The notes beneath the pieces were generated by a model. That model was given only the letters and a program-made list of their open reading frames with translations, did not search any database and was not told the origin of the DNA. The translations under genes and the position numbers were made by a program. From Verpa conica (lineage: Eukaryota > Ascomycota > Pezizomycetes > Pezizales > Morchellaceae), in the NCBI GenBank assembly GCA_033030425.1, contig JAUFSD010000011.1, forward strand, positions 806,001-870,000: a stretch of DNA of 64,000 bases, in the 5' to 3' direction. Below are positions 53,755 to 64,000 of the stretch, piece by piece (the stretch's first letter is position 1; each line of letters begins with the position of its first letter).

Positions 53755-56505
53755 ATGGACCGTGAAGAGCGACCCCGCTGGGAGCAATCTGGTAACCTCA
53801 ATACTAGACCTAACTCGGTACTCAGTGGGCTCGACCGTATATTGGCAGCGCAGGAGGGGTTCCAGCAGCGGCAGCAGGAGGCATCGTTTGCTCATAATAG
53901 AACAGCTGCGGTACCACAATTACAGTCGCGGAGCCGTCAGGCCTGCCAGCAGCCATTCCGATTGTCAGCGTTCGGCCCGCCGCAAACGCCGGAGGTCGAT
54001 ATTCCGCGAGCTTCAGAGAATTACACCCCACAAGCTTCAGACTATACCCCGCAAACTTCGGACGACAATACCCCTGGAAGTTCGGAGAGCTTCGCGCAAA
54101 GATTCCCCCCGATACCTATACCAGCATCCCCTGCGACAGGTGGTGGTACTACGGCAGCGCCATACTCGCCATCTACTGCCACCTACACGTGGGGATCTAC
54201 AGTCCATCTACCTCCCAGCTTACCACAACCGCCAACTGCAGGAGCACCCCAGCCCAATAATAGCCCCCCAGAACCATCAGATACCCCCGAAACCCAACTC
54301 TCAGAGCGACTCCCAGGGGGAGCGACTCCATTCCCACAATGCCGCATCTCCCTTGCAGTTGATATATCTGGCTCCACTTCCGGTCGTATTCTCGCCTCCG
54401 AACGTGAGTTCATGACTAAAGTAGTCCTCCAACTACAGCAAGGGAATGTCCAAAAAAATGTGTATGTCCTCCCGTGGAACCATACAGCACCAAATCCATG
54501 CTCTATCAGAAATCTACACACGCTGCAGGCATATGGGGGTACAGACCCAGTTGTCTTACTGAAATCCCAACCGCACCTAACGGCACTGAAGATGAGTAAT
54601 ATATGGTTTCTCCTCACGGATGGGGAGATTTTGACCAACGATGTGAATAGTCTTGCAACTACGCTGGCGGCGAAAGGTATGCATGGTGTTCCATGCGTGA
54701 TTATCGTGTTTGATGCCAAGGGGAATTCCCCTTCGGGATGTAATATCTCTGTTGGTATTTCTCCTTTCGCCGCAGTACCAAACTCTGCCTTATTATACCA
54801 AGATGTGAATAGTAGGACTTGCTATGTCCTCGCTACAAAAGGCTGCTTCAATAGCTTTCTTCCTGAGGGTGCCGAGCAACCTATGTTAGATGATAATACA
54901 AAATGGGAGGATCTACCCACCATTCATCCCGGTTCTGCATTCCAGAACCTAATCATCCCCGCTGCTCAAGAACTTGCCCCAGGGGAGTTGGCTTTGAGTG
55001 ATAATTTGACTATCAACTTCAACGACCTATTCTCATCAGATCTAGATAACACTCAAGTCAACAACCTTCTTGGGAACCAGGACCACCTCCAATCACTCCT
55101 CCTCTCTGCCCAGTCTCGCGGACAGTCCGCATCTGCTCTATCCTGGTTACAACGTCAAAATTCAGTTTCTGCCAATAATAGATCCAGTGTGGTTAACGAT
55201 GCAGCCGCACAGTCTATTCGCACTATATCCGCAGCAATTGCGAACCGACAATCTACCGGCCCTGAATTCGAACGCGCAGTTCAGGAGCTACGAGAGGTAC
55301 ACAGAGTAAACAGCATACATCGAAACTCCCGTGTTCAGGTAATTAATCAGGCAATCAACTCCCTCAACAGTGCTTCCAGTCAAAACTGGCGATCGGGCAC
55401 CCTCTCCGCCGCCCGTAGATCTCACGTTCCACCTGTAGAGAAGCCTTTCGCCCCTTCAATAGCCGACTCCTGCAAAGGTGGTTGTAGTATCTGCTTTGAA
55501 TCCGATACAACCCTTACCCTCCTCCTCAAGCGCCCGGTCTCTTACAATGCCGTCACTGCCGGGAAAAACTTAAACCTCGTCTTCCCGCTCTCTGCAGGGT
55601 CGTCTCCAGAGTATGATATCATATCCGCCTTCCTCGTCTGCGAGAATTGTTCTGTCTATCTTGTCGCCGCTGGAGAAACCCCATTCCGCGAACATGCTAC
55701 CTCTGCCCTTCCACTAGTATCTTGGGCAAAGCACTCTTCACAATGGCGCGATGCATTGGCTAAAGCACTCGACTACTTTAGCCCCGCATACACCACCCTT
55801 ATCCCCATCCTCTTCTTGGCAATCGTCGACCATACACTCCGAACGAAGGAGTGGGCGAAAGCAGACGGTTCCGAGGAGAATATGCAGCGGAACCGTGCTT
55901 TAAGCTGGTGCCGCGACATAATACTAAAGGAAGTGAAGATGAGCGGCGATGGCGCGAAAGGGGCGTTACGGGAATGGATTACGACAATTGTCGTAGCGCC
56001 GACAAAAGGGGATTTGGGGTTGGTGTGGAAATATCCTATGGATGGATTCGTGCTTATGCTTGAAATTGCGAAGGAAAACCATGTACCGCAAGAGCTATTG
56101 ACAAAGATCGTGTGGAAAAAGCTACTACACCATGTCACAACCCGCTACATCTCTAAGCTGGGTCAAGATACGGATAACCGACGAACAGCGGAAATGGCAG
56201 ACCTTGCGATAAATAGAGTCTATTACCCAGGGTGGTTAGAAGAAATGACGAAGCGGGGGTGCAGGCTTGTTGGACGGCGGGATTTAGAGGTGTTGAGGAG
56301 ATTGAGCATGGAGATAAGTTGGATTGAGGATGTGGCAGGGGTGGCCATGGGGAAATGGCTTGGTTGGTTGAAGGAAGTGGGGCTGGGGAAGAGTACGGTT
56401 GAGGCGATCTGGGAAGTAAAGGGACGATGGGGGCACCCAGCGGAGAAGGTTTTTGAGATGCCGGAGGATATGATTGTGGAGATAGAGGGAGTGGTATGGG
56501 ACTAG
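53755..56505 (+). CDS. von Willebrand factor A domain protein (916 aa)
   Basis: A single-exon gene. Residues 1-195 are low complexity, rich in Pro/Gln/Ser/Thr, with short repeats such as TPQASDYTPQTSD. A vWA domain starts near residue 200 with a metal-ion-dependent adhesion site: ISLAVDISGSTSG (DxSxS) and WFLLTDGEI (second metal-binding loop). A middle helical, Ser/Asn/Gln-rich region (residues about 400-560) is followed by a conserved fungal region with a Cys cluster (CKGGCSIC, then VCENC) and a long helical C-terminus with many Trp. No signal peptide or membrane segment is seen, so it is probably intracellular. The family is known in filamentous fungi, but I cannot name a function. Confidence 0.8.
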   Translation: MDREERPRWEQSGNLNTRPNSVLSGLDRILAAQEGFQQRQQEASFAHNRTAAVPQLQSRSRQACQQPFRLSAFGPPQTPEVDIPRASENYTPQASDYTPQTSDDNTPGSSESFAQRFPPIPIPASPATGGGTTAAPYSPSTATYTWGSTVHLPPSLPQPPTAGAPQPNNSPPEPSDTPETQLSERLPGGATPFPQCRISLAVDISGSTSGRILASEREFMTKVVLQLQQGNVQKNVYVLPWNHTAPNPCSIRNLHTLQAYGGTDPVVLLKSQPHLTALKMSNIWFLLTDGEILTNDVNSLATTLAAKGMHGVPCVIIVFDAKGNSPSGCNISVGISPFAAVPNSALLYQDVNSRTCYVLATKGCFNSFLPEGAEQPMLDDNTKWEDLPTIHPGSAFQNLIIPAAQELAPGELALSDNLTINFNDLFSSDLDNTQVNNLLGNQDHLQSLLLSAQSRGQSASALSWLQRQNSVSANNRSSVVNDAAAQSIRTISAAIANRQSTGPEFERAVQELREVHRVNSIHRNSRVQVINQAINSLNSASSQNWRSGTLSAARRSHVPPVEKPFAPSIADSCKGGCSICFESDTTLTLLLKRPVSYNAVTAGKNLNLVFPLSAGSSPEYDIISAFLVCENCSVYLVAAGETPFREHATSALPLVSWAKHSSQWRDALAKALDYFSPAYTTLIPILFLAIVDHTLRTKEWAKADGSEENMQRNRALSWCRDIILKEVKMSGDGAKGALREWITTIVVAPTKGDLGLVWKYPMDGFVLMLEIAKENHVPQELLTKIVWKKLLHHVTTRYISKLGQDTDNRRTAEMADLAINRVYYPGWLEEMTKRGCRLVGRRDLEVLRRLSMEISWIEDVAGVAMGKWLGWLKEVGLGKSTVEAIWEVKGRWGHPAEKVFEMPEDMIVEIEGVVWD

Positions 56506-57537
56506 AGATGGAGTGACATGAGGCTGATGGAGATGTTGATGAGGCATTTCTGAGATCTCTCCCTACATCATTATCTTCACTGGTGTGGGAGTTAATGGGT
56601 ATTTTTGGGAGTTGGACCGCCTATCACGACTACTATACGAATATTTCCTTTCTTTGGGGTATGTTGTGTAATAAGATTTGGGTTATATAAATGGGTGTTA
56701 GCCTCTAATATGAAGAATAATTTCAGGAGTTATATCCGAGCCCGCGCAGGAAATACATGCAGTTCCCCAAAGCTCGAGTGATAACTTATACTCCCATATG
56801 TTTCACAGAGTATCCAAATAAATAAACCTAGCTAGAGCTTCATTATACAAGTTATTTATTTCTCAGTCATAATCTATGGCCGCCCGACTCCATCGCTTTG
56901 TAATAATCATTCATCGCCGCTACCCACCGTACCTCCTCCAGCGACCATTTCTGACCCTTTCCTGGTTGTTTGCCCAGATTTTCAGTGTAGTTAATAGCTT
57001 GTATTTCTTTAGATTTGTAGGTTCATTCACATAAATAGGCAATGGTGAAGAGTGGTAGTGATCAGTACCAAGAATAAATCAACCCTAACCCATAGCGGTA
57101 CTCATGGTATCACTCGATACCTCCCAACATCGGCGCTGTCATCGTTCGAATGAATGAATGAATTAATCATAAGTACATGGGCTGCCATCGTTCCCAAGTT
57201 AGGTAAAATCTACGCCGAAAAAATAGAGAAATATAAAGAGAGTCTGCCTAGGCTCAGGGTTAATAGGAAAAATAACTATAATGAAAATTATACGATTAAA
57301 CATGAACCGAGTTATTATACTACATATGATAGGTAGTGCTATTGTAGTATTCACATGCCTCTGTCTTTTCTTCTCCCGCCTCAGACATAAAGATATCTGG
57401 CAAGTTCACTTCATTGGCCCATACTCATTCTATCAAAGCCTCAACCTAGTCTATTTGTATTCAGGTCAACGACCGCGGGACCTTCTTCCCACTTAGCCTA
57501 TCACAACTACCTATAATATCGAAACCAAGTCCCTAAA
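56506..57537. other. Gap between the vWA and histidine-kinase genes
   Basis: It contains a possible short minus-strand exon (56867-57006) and otherwise nothing clear. Confidence 0.4.
56867..57006 (-). CDS. Possible terminal exon of a small protein
   Basis: An open stretch of 46 codons on the minus strand ends at TGA (56867-56869) and reads like real protein (GKQPGKGQKWSLEEVRW, AMNDYYKAME). An acceptor CTAAAG lies just upstream. A 5' exon with ATG may be at 57143, but the frames do not join cleanly with the splice sites I tried. No family recognised. Confidence 0.3.
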
Positions 57538-60500
57538 ATGACCTCTCCTATAGCCCAGTGGGTAGGATCCGGTGAGTCTTCCTTTCCCTAACATACTCAA
57601 GCCAATATCTGACGTCTCAATGTAGAATATATTGCAGAAGAAAGACACAACAACCAAAAAGGGATAGGTGGTAAGGCACGAGCCTGGGTGTCCCGTGTTC
57701 AGAGGCGTGCCAGCAAGATTGCGAGACAGAGATGGGGTAGTAAATTATCCTCACTGGGTAAGGGAAAGTCCATAACTGGTGAACTACCGAATGCTATATT
57801 TCCTGTCAGGTCAGCTTTGTTACTTACCCCATCTACTTCATTCTCAACTGCTTTTTTACCGGTTCCATGTCCAATACTCCCCCCACCCCTTCCTCCACTT
57901 CTAACACTCCCACCGATGTCTCCCACTGTCCCTACCTCGCTTTTTATTGGTCCTGAACCAACAACCAGTGGAAAAACTAGGTGGAGTAGTGCAGCATCAG
58001 TCTTGAGTGGTATGTGCTTTGAGTTTCTCCAAGTCGACGACAGGCCAACAACTATCCTTGAGGTAAAACCAAAGGCTGGTTTATTTTCTACAACGGATGA
58101 GATAGATGTCGATATTTTATTTACAAACCCTGCCTTCGAACACTTGAAGCCGCGGCTTAGGCTCGATCTTGAGACTTCCTCGGCTATGGGCGGTATATTA
58201 AAGCGGATACCAAGCTCGGCTGAGTGGATTTTACCAAGTGGCGATTGGCAGCTACGGTGTGTCAGTATTGGTCAAAATTCTGCCAAGTGTTGGTCAAAAT
58301 TTCTTACTATTGACCGTCGTATTCCATCGTTAGAGTCTCTACGCGATGATTTTGAAGAGGAAGAATACGTAGATATCATACCTAACGATCATGAAACTGA
58401 AGAACAATATAGCTCGCCAAAGATATCCACCCTTCAGAAGAAAGTGATCCCACAAGGGTTTCATCTAGAGAATTATGGCGGTGGGGGTATGGGGGATGTC
58501 CGGAGGATTTCTATCACTGAAGAGCCCCCTCAGGACATTTCTGCTTCAGCATCGGATGTGACAGTGATCGAACTTGGAGGAGTAGCAGATGGAACTCCTA
58601 ACTCTGTAAAAACAATCACTCCCAACTATACTAGAAGTACAAACACAGCTAGAGGCTCCCTTGTTTCATCTAATTCCACTTCAAGACGATCATCACGGTC
58701 GTTTCCAAGTAATATAAGAGACTCTAGCTCGCTTGGAGTCTCCGAATCCTTAGCGGCAAGACCAGAATCAATTTTAGAGGGAGGATTCGGGGATAGACCC
58801 AATATGGACTGGACAAGAGGCGCAATTCTCCGAAAAAATACCCAGAATCTAGAGGGAATTGATGTGCATTTGAACCTCTTAATGAGAGTGCCGTGGTGAG
58901 AGACACATTGTTAGTCCAAAGACTAAATAAAATCTAAGACATGAATTCGACTCTATAGGCACGAATCGCCTATAGGCCCCCCGCATAGCTGGCCTGTATC
59001 CCTTCGTTGTATTGCAAATGTTGTAATGTATGTCCTCTAGAAACACCTATTATATTAATAGGGAGCTGATAATTTACCTCACCGAGAAAGGTCATTTCCA
59101 CATCCCGCTATGGTTTATTGGGGCAAAGAACTTATTACTTTGTACAATCCTCAAGCGAAGATCATGGCTGGAGAAAATCATCCGGGGGCACTAGGTCAGC
59201 CCTTCGCACATGGTTTTCCTGAATTTAGGGACTATATGATACCAATGCTACAATCAGCACTCAACGGGAAGACAACCCTAAGAACCAATGAACAGCTATT
59301 TCTTGATACTGATGTTCAAAAGGAAGAACGGTACTACAACTTCATTATTTCGCCTATAATTGGGGCATCTGGCACCGCAGAGGGTGTTTTAAAGCAAGCA
59401 CACTCGAGAACATCACAAGTAATTCAGGCCCGCCGAATGGAGACCCTACACAAGATCCGAGAGAACGTGGAGCTTATCCGAGATTTGGACCGAGATAATT
59501 TTTGGGGGCTTATTCTTGAAGGTTTGAGCGCAAACGAGAATGATAGTCCATTCGCAGTTCTCTATAAAGTCGTTTCCGAAAAAAAGTGCGTTCTAGCCGG
59601 AACTTTAGGATTTACAAAACACCTCCTAGTAAATGGAAGTTTGATCCCAAATGAGGTTCAGGTTGGTGGTAAAACTGCAAGTAGCTCTGGAAGGACATAT
59701 ACAGGAGATTCAAGCAAATTCGATATACTTGCACCAGATCTACCCAGAATGACCGCACTTTCTAGTACCGATCATAGCGAAAGTATGACCCCGGTAGATG
59801 AAGGAAATTCTGGTACAACATCATCAAGTGGGTTTGCAGAGATTGATGAACCTTTCTTATTCTTTCAGGAAATGCTATTAGCACGTGAATCGAATTCAGT
59901 TGTGATTAAGGATCTCACAAAAGCAGCACACATATATAAGCAAGAACTCTTGGAAATTAACTATCGGGGTTTTGGGGATCCGTGCACATATGCAGCCGTA
60001 ATACCAATACAGCCAAGCCCTTCAAGAACTTTTGGGTATCTAATACTCGGGCTCAACCCGAGGAGACCATACGATAATGAATACCTTGTGTGGTTAAATA
60101 TGTTAATGGAGCAACTAGCTACTTCTATCGGAAGGGTCAGGCTATTGACAGAAGATCTGAGAAGAGCAGTTCAAGAGGCTCGTCATCAGAAACAATTAGC
60201 ATCCCAAGCTCTAGAGCGAAAACGACAGCAGGAGAATTTTATTGATATCTCTTCACATGAACTCCGTAATCCACTTTCTGCAGTTTTACAATCCGCAGAA
60301 GGAATCATTGGCTTATTGAATAGGCATAAAGACGGCAGAGAACAGACGCTTGACATTGGGCAAATAACTGACTCAGCCCAGACAATTTTACTTTGCGTTA
60401 ATCATCAGAGGATAATTATTGAAGATATTCTTGCAGTAAGCAAGCTGGATTCAAACTTGATGACAGTTACCCCTATCGCAACGGATCCTAGAGACTTGGT

Positions 60501-61843
60501 ATTGAATGGGCTAAGAATGTTTGAAGCCGAGCTTTCTGGGAAGGGGATTGGCTGGGAATTCCGAGTCCTAGAGGGCTATGACTTGCTGGATATTGGCTGG
60601 ATCAAAATTGACCCAAGTCGGACAACACAAATCTTAGTGAATTTAGTTGCAAATGGTTAGCTTTTCCACATACTTTTCCACATTTTAGGCCAAATTTCTT
60701 ATCTCTCCTAGCAATAAAATTTACCGCTCTAAAAGAGGGCAATAAAAAGATCATCGTTTCCCTCGATGCTTCTTTAGAAAGCCCGACAAATTGGTCGAAT
60801 TTCGATTACCTACCTACTGAAAAGTTTGAAGATGATAAAGAAACGCCAGACTGGGGAACAGGACAAATTCTTTTCCTATCCATTGCTGTCAAGGTATTGA
60901 TCAATCGTAGTCGCTTAGTCACTTCATAATGTTCATATATGTCTAGGATACCGGAATCGGGATCAGCAAGCAGAATAAACTCAATTTATTTCAACGATTC
61001 AATCAAGTTCCAAAGACACATATCACATACGGGGGTAGCGGACTCGGACTTTATATCTCTAGACGTTTGTGTCAGCTACAGGGGGGTAATATTGGTGTAT
61101 CCTCCATCGAGGGTGAGGGTAGTACATTCCGATTCTATGTTAAAACCCGTCGGACAACCCAACCAGTAACACCAAGCACATCAATCGGCCCCCCTGTAAT
61201 TACAAAGGGGAGTTCTCAGACGAACCATTTAACTCTTCAGCCCCCAAACCCCGCAAGCAAAAAAGGCCAACCCCGTACACCAGATCACGCCCCGGAACCG
61301 GGTAGTATCCGCGAAGTTACTCCTGAAACCCTGTATCACGTGCTCGTTGTTGAGGATAATTTGATAAACCAAAAGGTTCTCCAACAGCAGTTGATCATGG
61401 AAGGGTGTGGAGTGGATACCGCAAACAACGGACAGGAGGCCTTGGATAAGATCATGCAATCTTGTTTTTTGAAGAAAAACGGGAAACCACTTGATGTGGT
61501 GCTAATGGACATGGAGATGCCTGTGATGGGCGGTGTTGAGGCAACTAGGCTAATACGAAAACTCGAGGCAGATGGGGGATCACTACATGTCCCAATCATA
61601 GGTATTAGTGCAAACGCTAGGCCGGAACAAAGTAAGTGGCCTCCATATTCTATAGAAAAAGCTTTTCATGGATTAATAGCAATATGGTTTAGTGACTGAA
61701 ATGACTAAAGCGGGGATGGTGAGAAAAGATTCCTACTAAATCAATATGTGTTTAATAAATGCTAACTAATAATATAGGATGATGCTATCCCAAAACCATT
61801 TCGGATCCCTGAGTTGCTCCATAAGTTCAAGACTCTTGTGTGA
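57538..61843 (+). CDS. Hybrid histidine kinase (PAS-like, HisKA, HATPase, receiver; 1,275 aa)
   Basis: A sensor of the fungal multistep phosphorelay that autophosphorylates on His and passes phosphate to its own receiver Asp. Seven exons join in phase to 1,276 codons: 57538-57571, 57626-58895, 59091-60655, 60712-60893, 60947-61631, 61693-61718, 61778-61843. The N-terminal third is low complexity with an insert-rich region, then a PAS-like domain (W-S-FPHPAMVYWGKELITLYN, about 59091). A GAF/linker-like region follows, then HisKA with the phospho-acceptor His in FIDISSHELRNPLSA (about 60250). The HATPase has the N-box (NLVANAIKFT across an intron), DTGIGIS and GGSGLGL. The receiver has VVEDNLINQK, the phospho-acceptor Asp in VLMDMEMPVMGG (about 61508) and the Lys in PKPF. 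No transmembrane segment is seen, so it is likely cytosolic. The 26-nt exon is needed to complete the receiver. Confidence 0.9.
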
Positions 61844-62210
61844 TACCACATGGAAGTAGTAGGTTTAAACTCGAATTGATTACGCAAAGCGATGTGAAAA
61901 CTCAAGGTAGTTGGCGCTTGAACCAAAAGGGCTTTTTGTACTTGTTTTGACCTTTTACCCCAAAAGACCAAAGTGTTTACGATGCAGTATTAACGCCTGA
62001 AAGCAAAATCTCACTATGAGTTACTCGTTTCACAAACTTATAAGCCTCAAATGCTAGGACGTGCCCTGAAAAGTACAGAACCTCGTGGTAATCGAATCTG
62101 TACAGTTACTGAGAATCTTTTTTTCCACACTCGAGACGCCCAAATCTTCCCCAGAACCGCCCCAGCTTTTTAGGTGTATACTATTATCTACTGGTAATTA
62201 TAGGGTAAGA

Positions 62211-62318
62211 TATGGAGCGGTGAATGTGTCAAAGCCTATTTTACCGCAGGTGGCAGTTTTCCAGTACTCTAGTACCACCGGTGGGAAAATTCATTTTTGA
62301 CACATTTGACGCTCCATA
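62211..62318. mobile_element. Short palindromic MITE, 108 bp
   Basis: It starts TATGGAGCGGTGAATGTGTC and ends GACACATTTGACGCTCCATA, an imperfect inverted repeat over about 45 bp per arm. The right end is shared with the 399-bp element at 39880-40278. Confidence 0.7.
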
Positions 62319-63630
62319 CACCATGGTAAGATTAATTCACAAAACCCCACGTGTATAACAGAATACTATACTCTTTACATAAATATCACTTTTTGTTGGC
62401 GGTAAAAAATTATATAAAACTACAATTTTCTCCTTGCATGGGATCTCCTCTCTAGGTCTAACAGACCAGTTTGTATTGGGACCCCTTACACATAATTACA
62501 AAGTCTACACTTCACACTTTTGGATTACCCAGCCATTCGGAATTTTGATTAGTTTAAGTGGTCGAATACAGCCCCGATGCGCTGTAGGCCCAATTAATAA
62601 GATTTAACACCTAGTGGTTTATATAGCCCATTCCTCATTCTTCTAGTGTATATTTTATACTAAACAACCGACTTGTGTTAGTGCCACTAAGCAAAAAATC
62701 TCTCGCATATGTACAGATCCCAAGACTTTGTTTCAAGAATGGTCTGGGCCCTATTTTAATAGGAGATAAGGAAATATGGCCTAATTACCCCAAGTTATGC
62801 AAGACTATCTCTATGCATCCAAGGCAAAACAATAAATACATACAAGGAATAAGCACATACAGAAATCATGCTACCCACACCCTCTGCCCTCCAAACACCA
62901 GCAATAACTAGCTTTTGAACCTACTTTTCATAATATATATTAGGAATTCATATGCTTATAAAACAGGTTTACCGAATCCATACGGATACTTACCGCGTGC
63001 AACCACCTAAGCTACGGGGCTCATGTAATTAATGGGAGGTGGGGAACCCCCGCATAAGCTACGGCACAAGAGATGCTTCCCGGCTACTCCAAACCCCATA
63101 ATATAGAGCTACCCAGCTTCCCACAATTATCAGTTTAATATACATCTCACTTGCGTAATATCCTGCAATATATTGATCTATCAAGGCTAAAAACTTAGCT
63201 AGTATAGTTCGTTCATCTTAAAGAGAGACCGCTGTTATACATAGTACCTGTAAAGTCAAAAGACACAGGATGTGAGCATATTAAGATCAAGTAATCCAGT
63301 ATAAGCCAGGGGGGTCTTAGAATTAAACCGAGATCGTGACTTACAGTAAGATGCTAAGAGCTGGCGATAAGAGAAGATTAGCCCTCTCGAGTATATGCAA
63401 TACCATTTGCTACTTAAAGCTAAAGCTATAAGAAGCAAGCCACACTCTCACCCGGCATTTCTCTCCTCTTCCCCACCTCTTGGTACCATTGACGACATCT
63501 TCTCTGCTTGGCCAATAATTCTCGGTCTAGAACTGAGGAGAATATGTACAGACATTAGACCGGCCAGGCCTGTGCCACCATATCTTAAAAGTCCTCTTTG
63601 AGGAAGCCGCACAGAATATATGCGAATGAC

Positions 63631-63690
63631 TAGTCAACTTATGTAAGAACCCTAAATTCCTTCTCATTGGTAGTGACTTTAATTCGCCCT
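63631..63690 (+). pseudogene. Possible fragment of a LINE (Tad-type) endonuclease
   Basis: A short open stretch reads NPKFLLIGSDFNSP, resembling the conserved strand of APE-type endonucleases (usually xGDFN). It is followed at once by a stop and has no continuing homology that I can see. Confidence 0.25.
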
Positions 63691-64000
63691 GATCTATGTA
63701 GCACACTTATGCCTTTGCTTAGCTGGCTGGCTTCAAACCCGGACCTTTACGCTGCACGCAGCTTACTCTATCGCCTCATGCATACTACATGTATGTTGAT
63801 CTAGGCCGATGGCCAAACCACGTGCTAAGGCGGGCCGGGCTGTCGCCGGTCCGCTGCTGTCGTTGTCTTAAAGTTGGCGTCAAATAGTAACGAGATCGCC
63901 CCGACGGCGTCTGGATTACGCCCTACTAGTGGCCGAAGATTATGTCTAGGCGCGGCTCAGATACCCAGAAACCGTCAACTTACATGACTGAAGATATCCG

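Larger units (their letters stand above)
61844..64000. other. Gene-poor right end of the window
   Basis: It holds a short palindromic MITE (62211-62318), a possible LINE endonuclease scrap (63631-63690) and a weak tRNA-like stretch near 63735-63790. No host gene is seen. Confidence 0.5.

Overview
The window looks like nuclear DNA of a filamentous ascomycete, possibly a repeat-rich Pezizomycete (the class is a weak guess). The host genes have many short GT-AG introns and fungal-type products (peroxin, replicative helicase, hybrid histidine kinase, Dal5-type permease). The left 24 kb is a nest of transposable elements, and several of the older elements carry G/C-to-A/T transition lesions that resemble repeat-induced point mutation.

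Layout. 1-2591: 3' part of a Ty1/copia element. It sits in a minus-strand Ty3/gypsy remnant (2592-5886) that also holds a solo LTR of the same copia family (3640-4255, TSD CCCCT). 5887-9057: rearranged copies of a 1.16-kb LTR family (LTR-A). 10122-23254: three solo LTRs of a 0.6-kb family (LTR-B). The first contains a solo LTR-A (TSD GTACC). The minus-strand one (TSD CTCTG) is split by a 9,532-bp hAT DNA transposon at 12833-22364, with 17-bp TIRs and an exact 8-bp TSD, TCTTTGAG.

The main discovery is inside the hAT element. Besides a BED-finger/hAT transposase it carries three further genes: a 162-aa protein of unknown function, a strongly acidic 298-aa protein, and a 408-aa divergent histone H3. 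The H3-like protein has a complete H3 histone fold without indels, an ARTK N-terminus, a longer N-tail and a 250-residue basic/proline-rich C-tail. Every intergenic gap of the element, and two transposase introns, hold clusters of the motif GGCGTATG. All clusters left of the H3-like gene read GGCGTATG and all clusters right of it read CATACGCC. A transposon bringing its own histone, perhaps with an acidic chaperone-like partner, is the candidate undescribed system.

The right part is ordinary gene space: a Dal5/Tna1-type MFS permease (25075-27430), divergent PEX1 (31403-35302, minus) and MCM7 (36144-39031, plus; two MluI boxes upstream), and then three tandem sugar genes. These are an erythronate-dehydrogenase-like epimerase (40842-41941), a four-carbon acid-sugar kinase (42710-44329) and an L-rhamnose-mutarotase-like protein (50167-50694). 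A young full-length copia element (44709-49891, TSD CAGCT, 325-bp LTRs with two differences seen) separates the second and third. A vWA-domain protein (53755-56505) and a hybrid histidine kinase (57538-61843) follow. The remaining gaps hold palindromic MITE-like elements or nothing recognisable.
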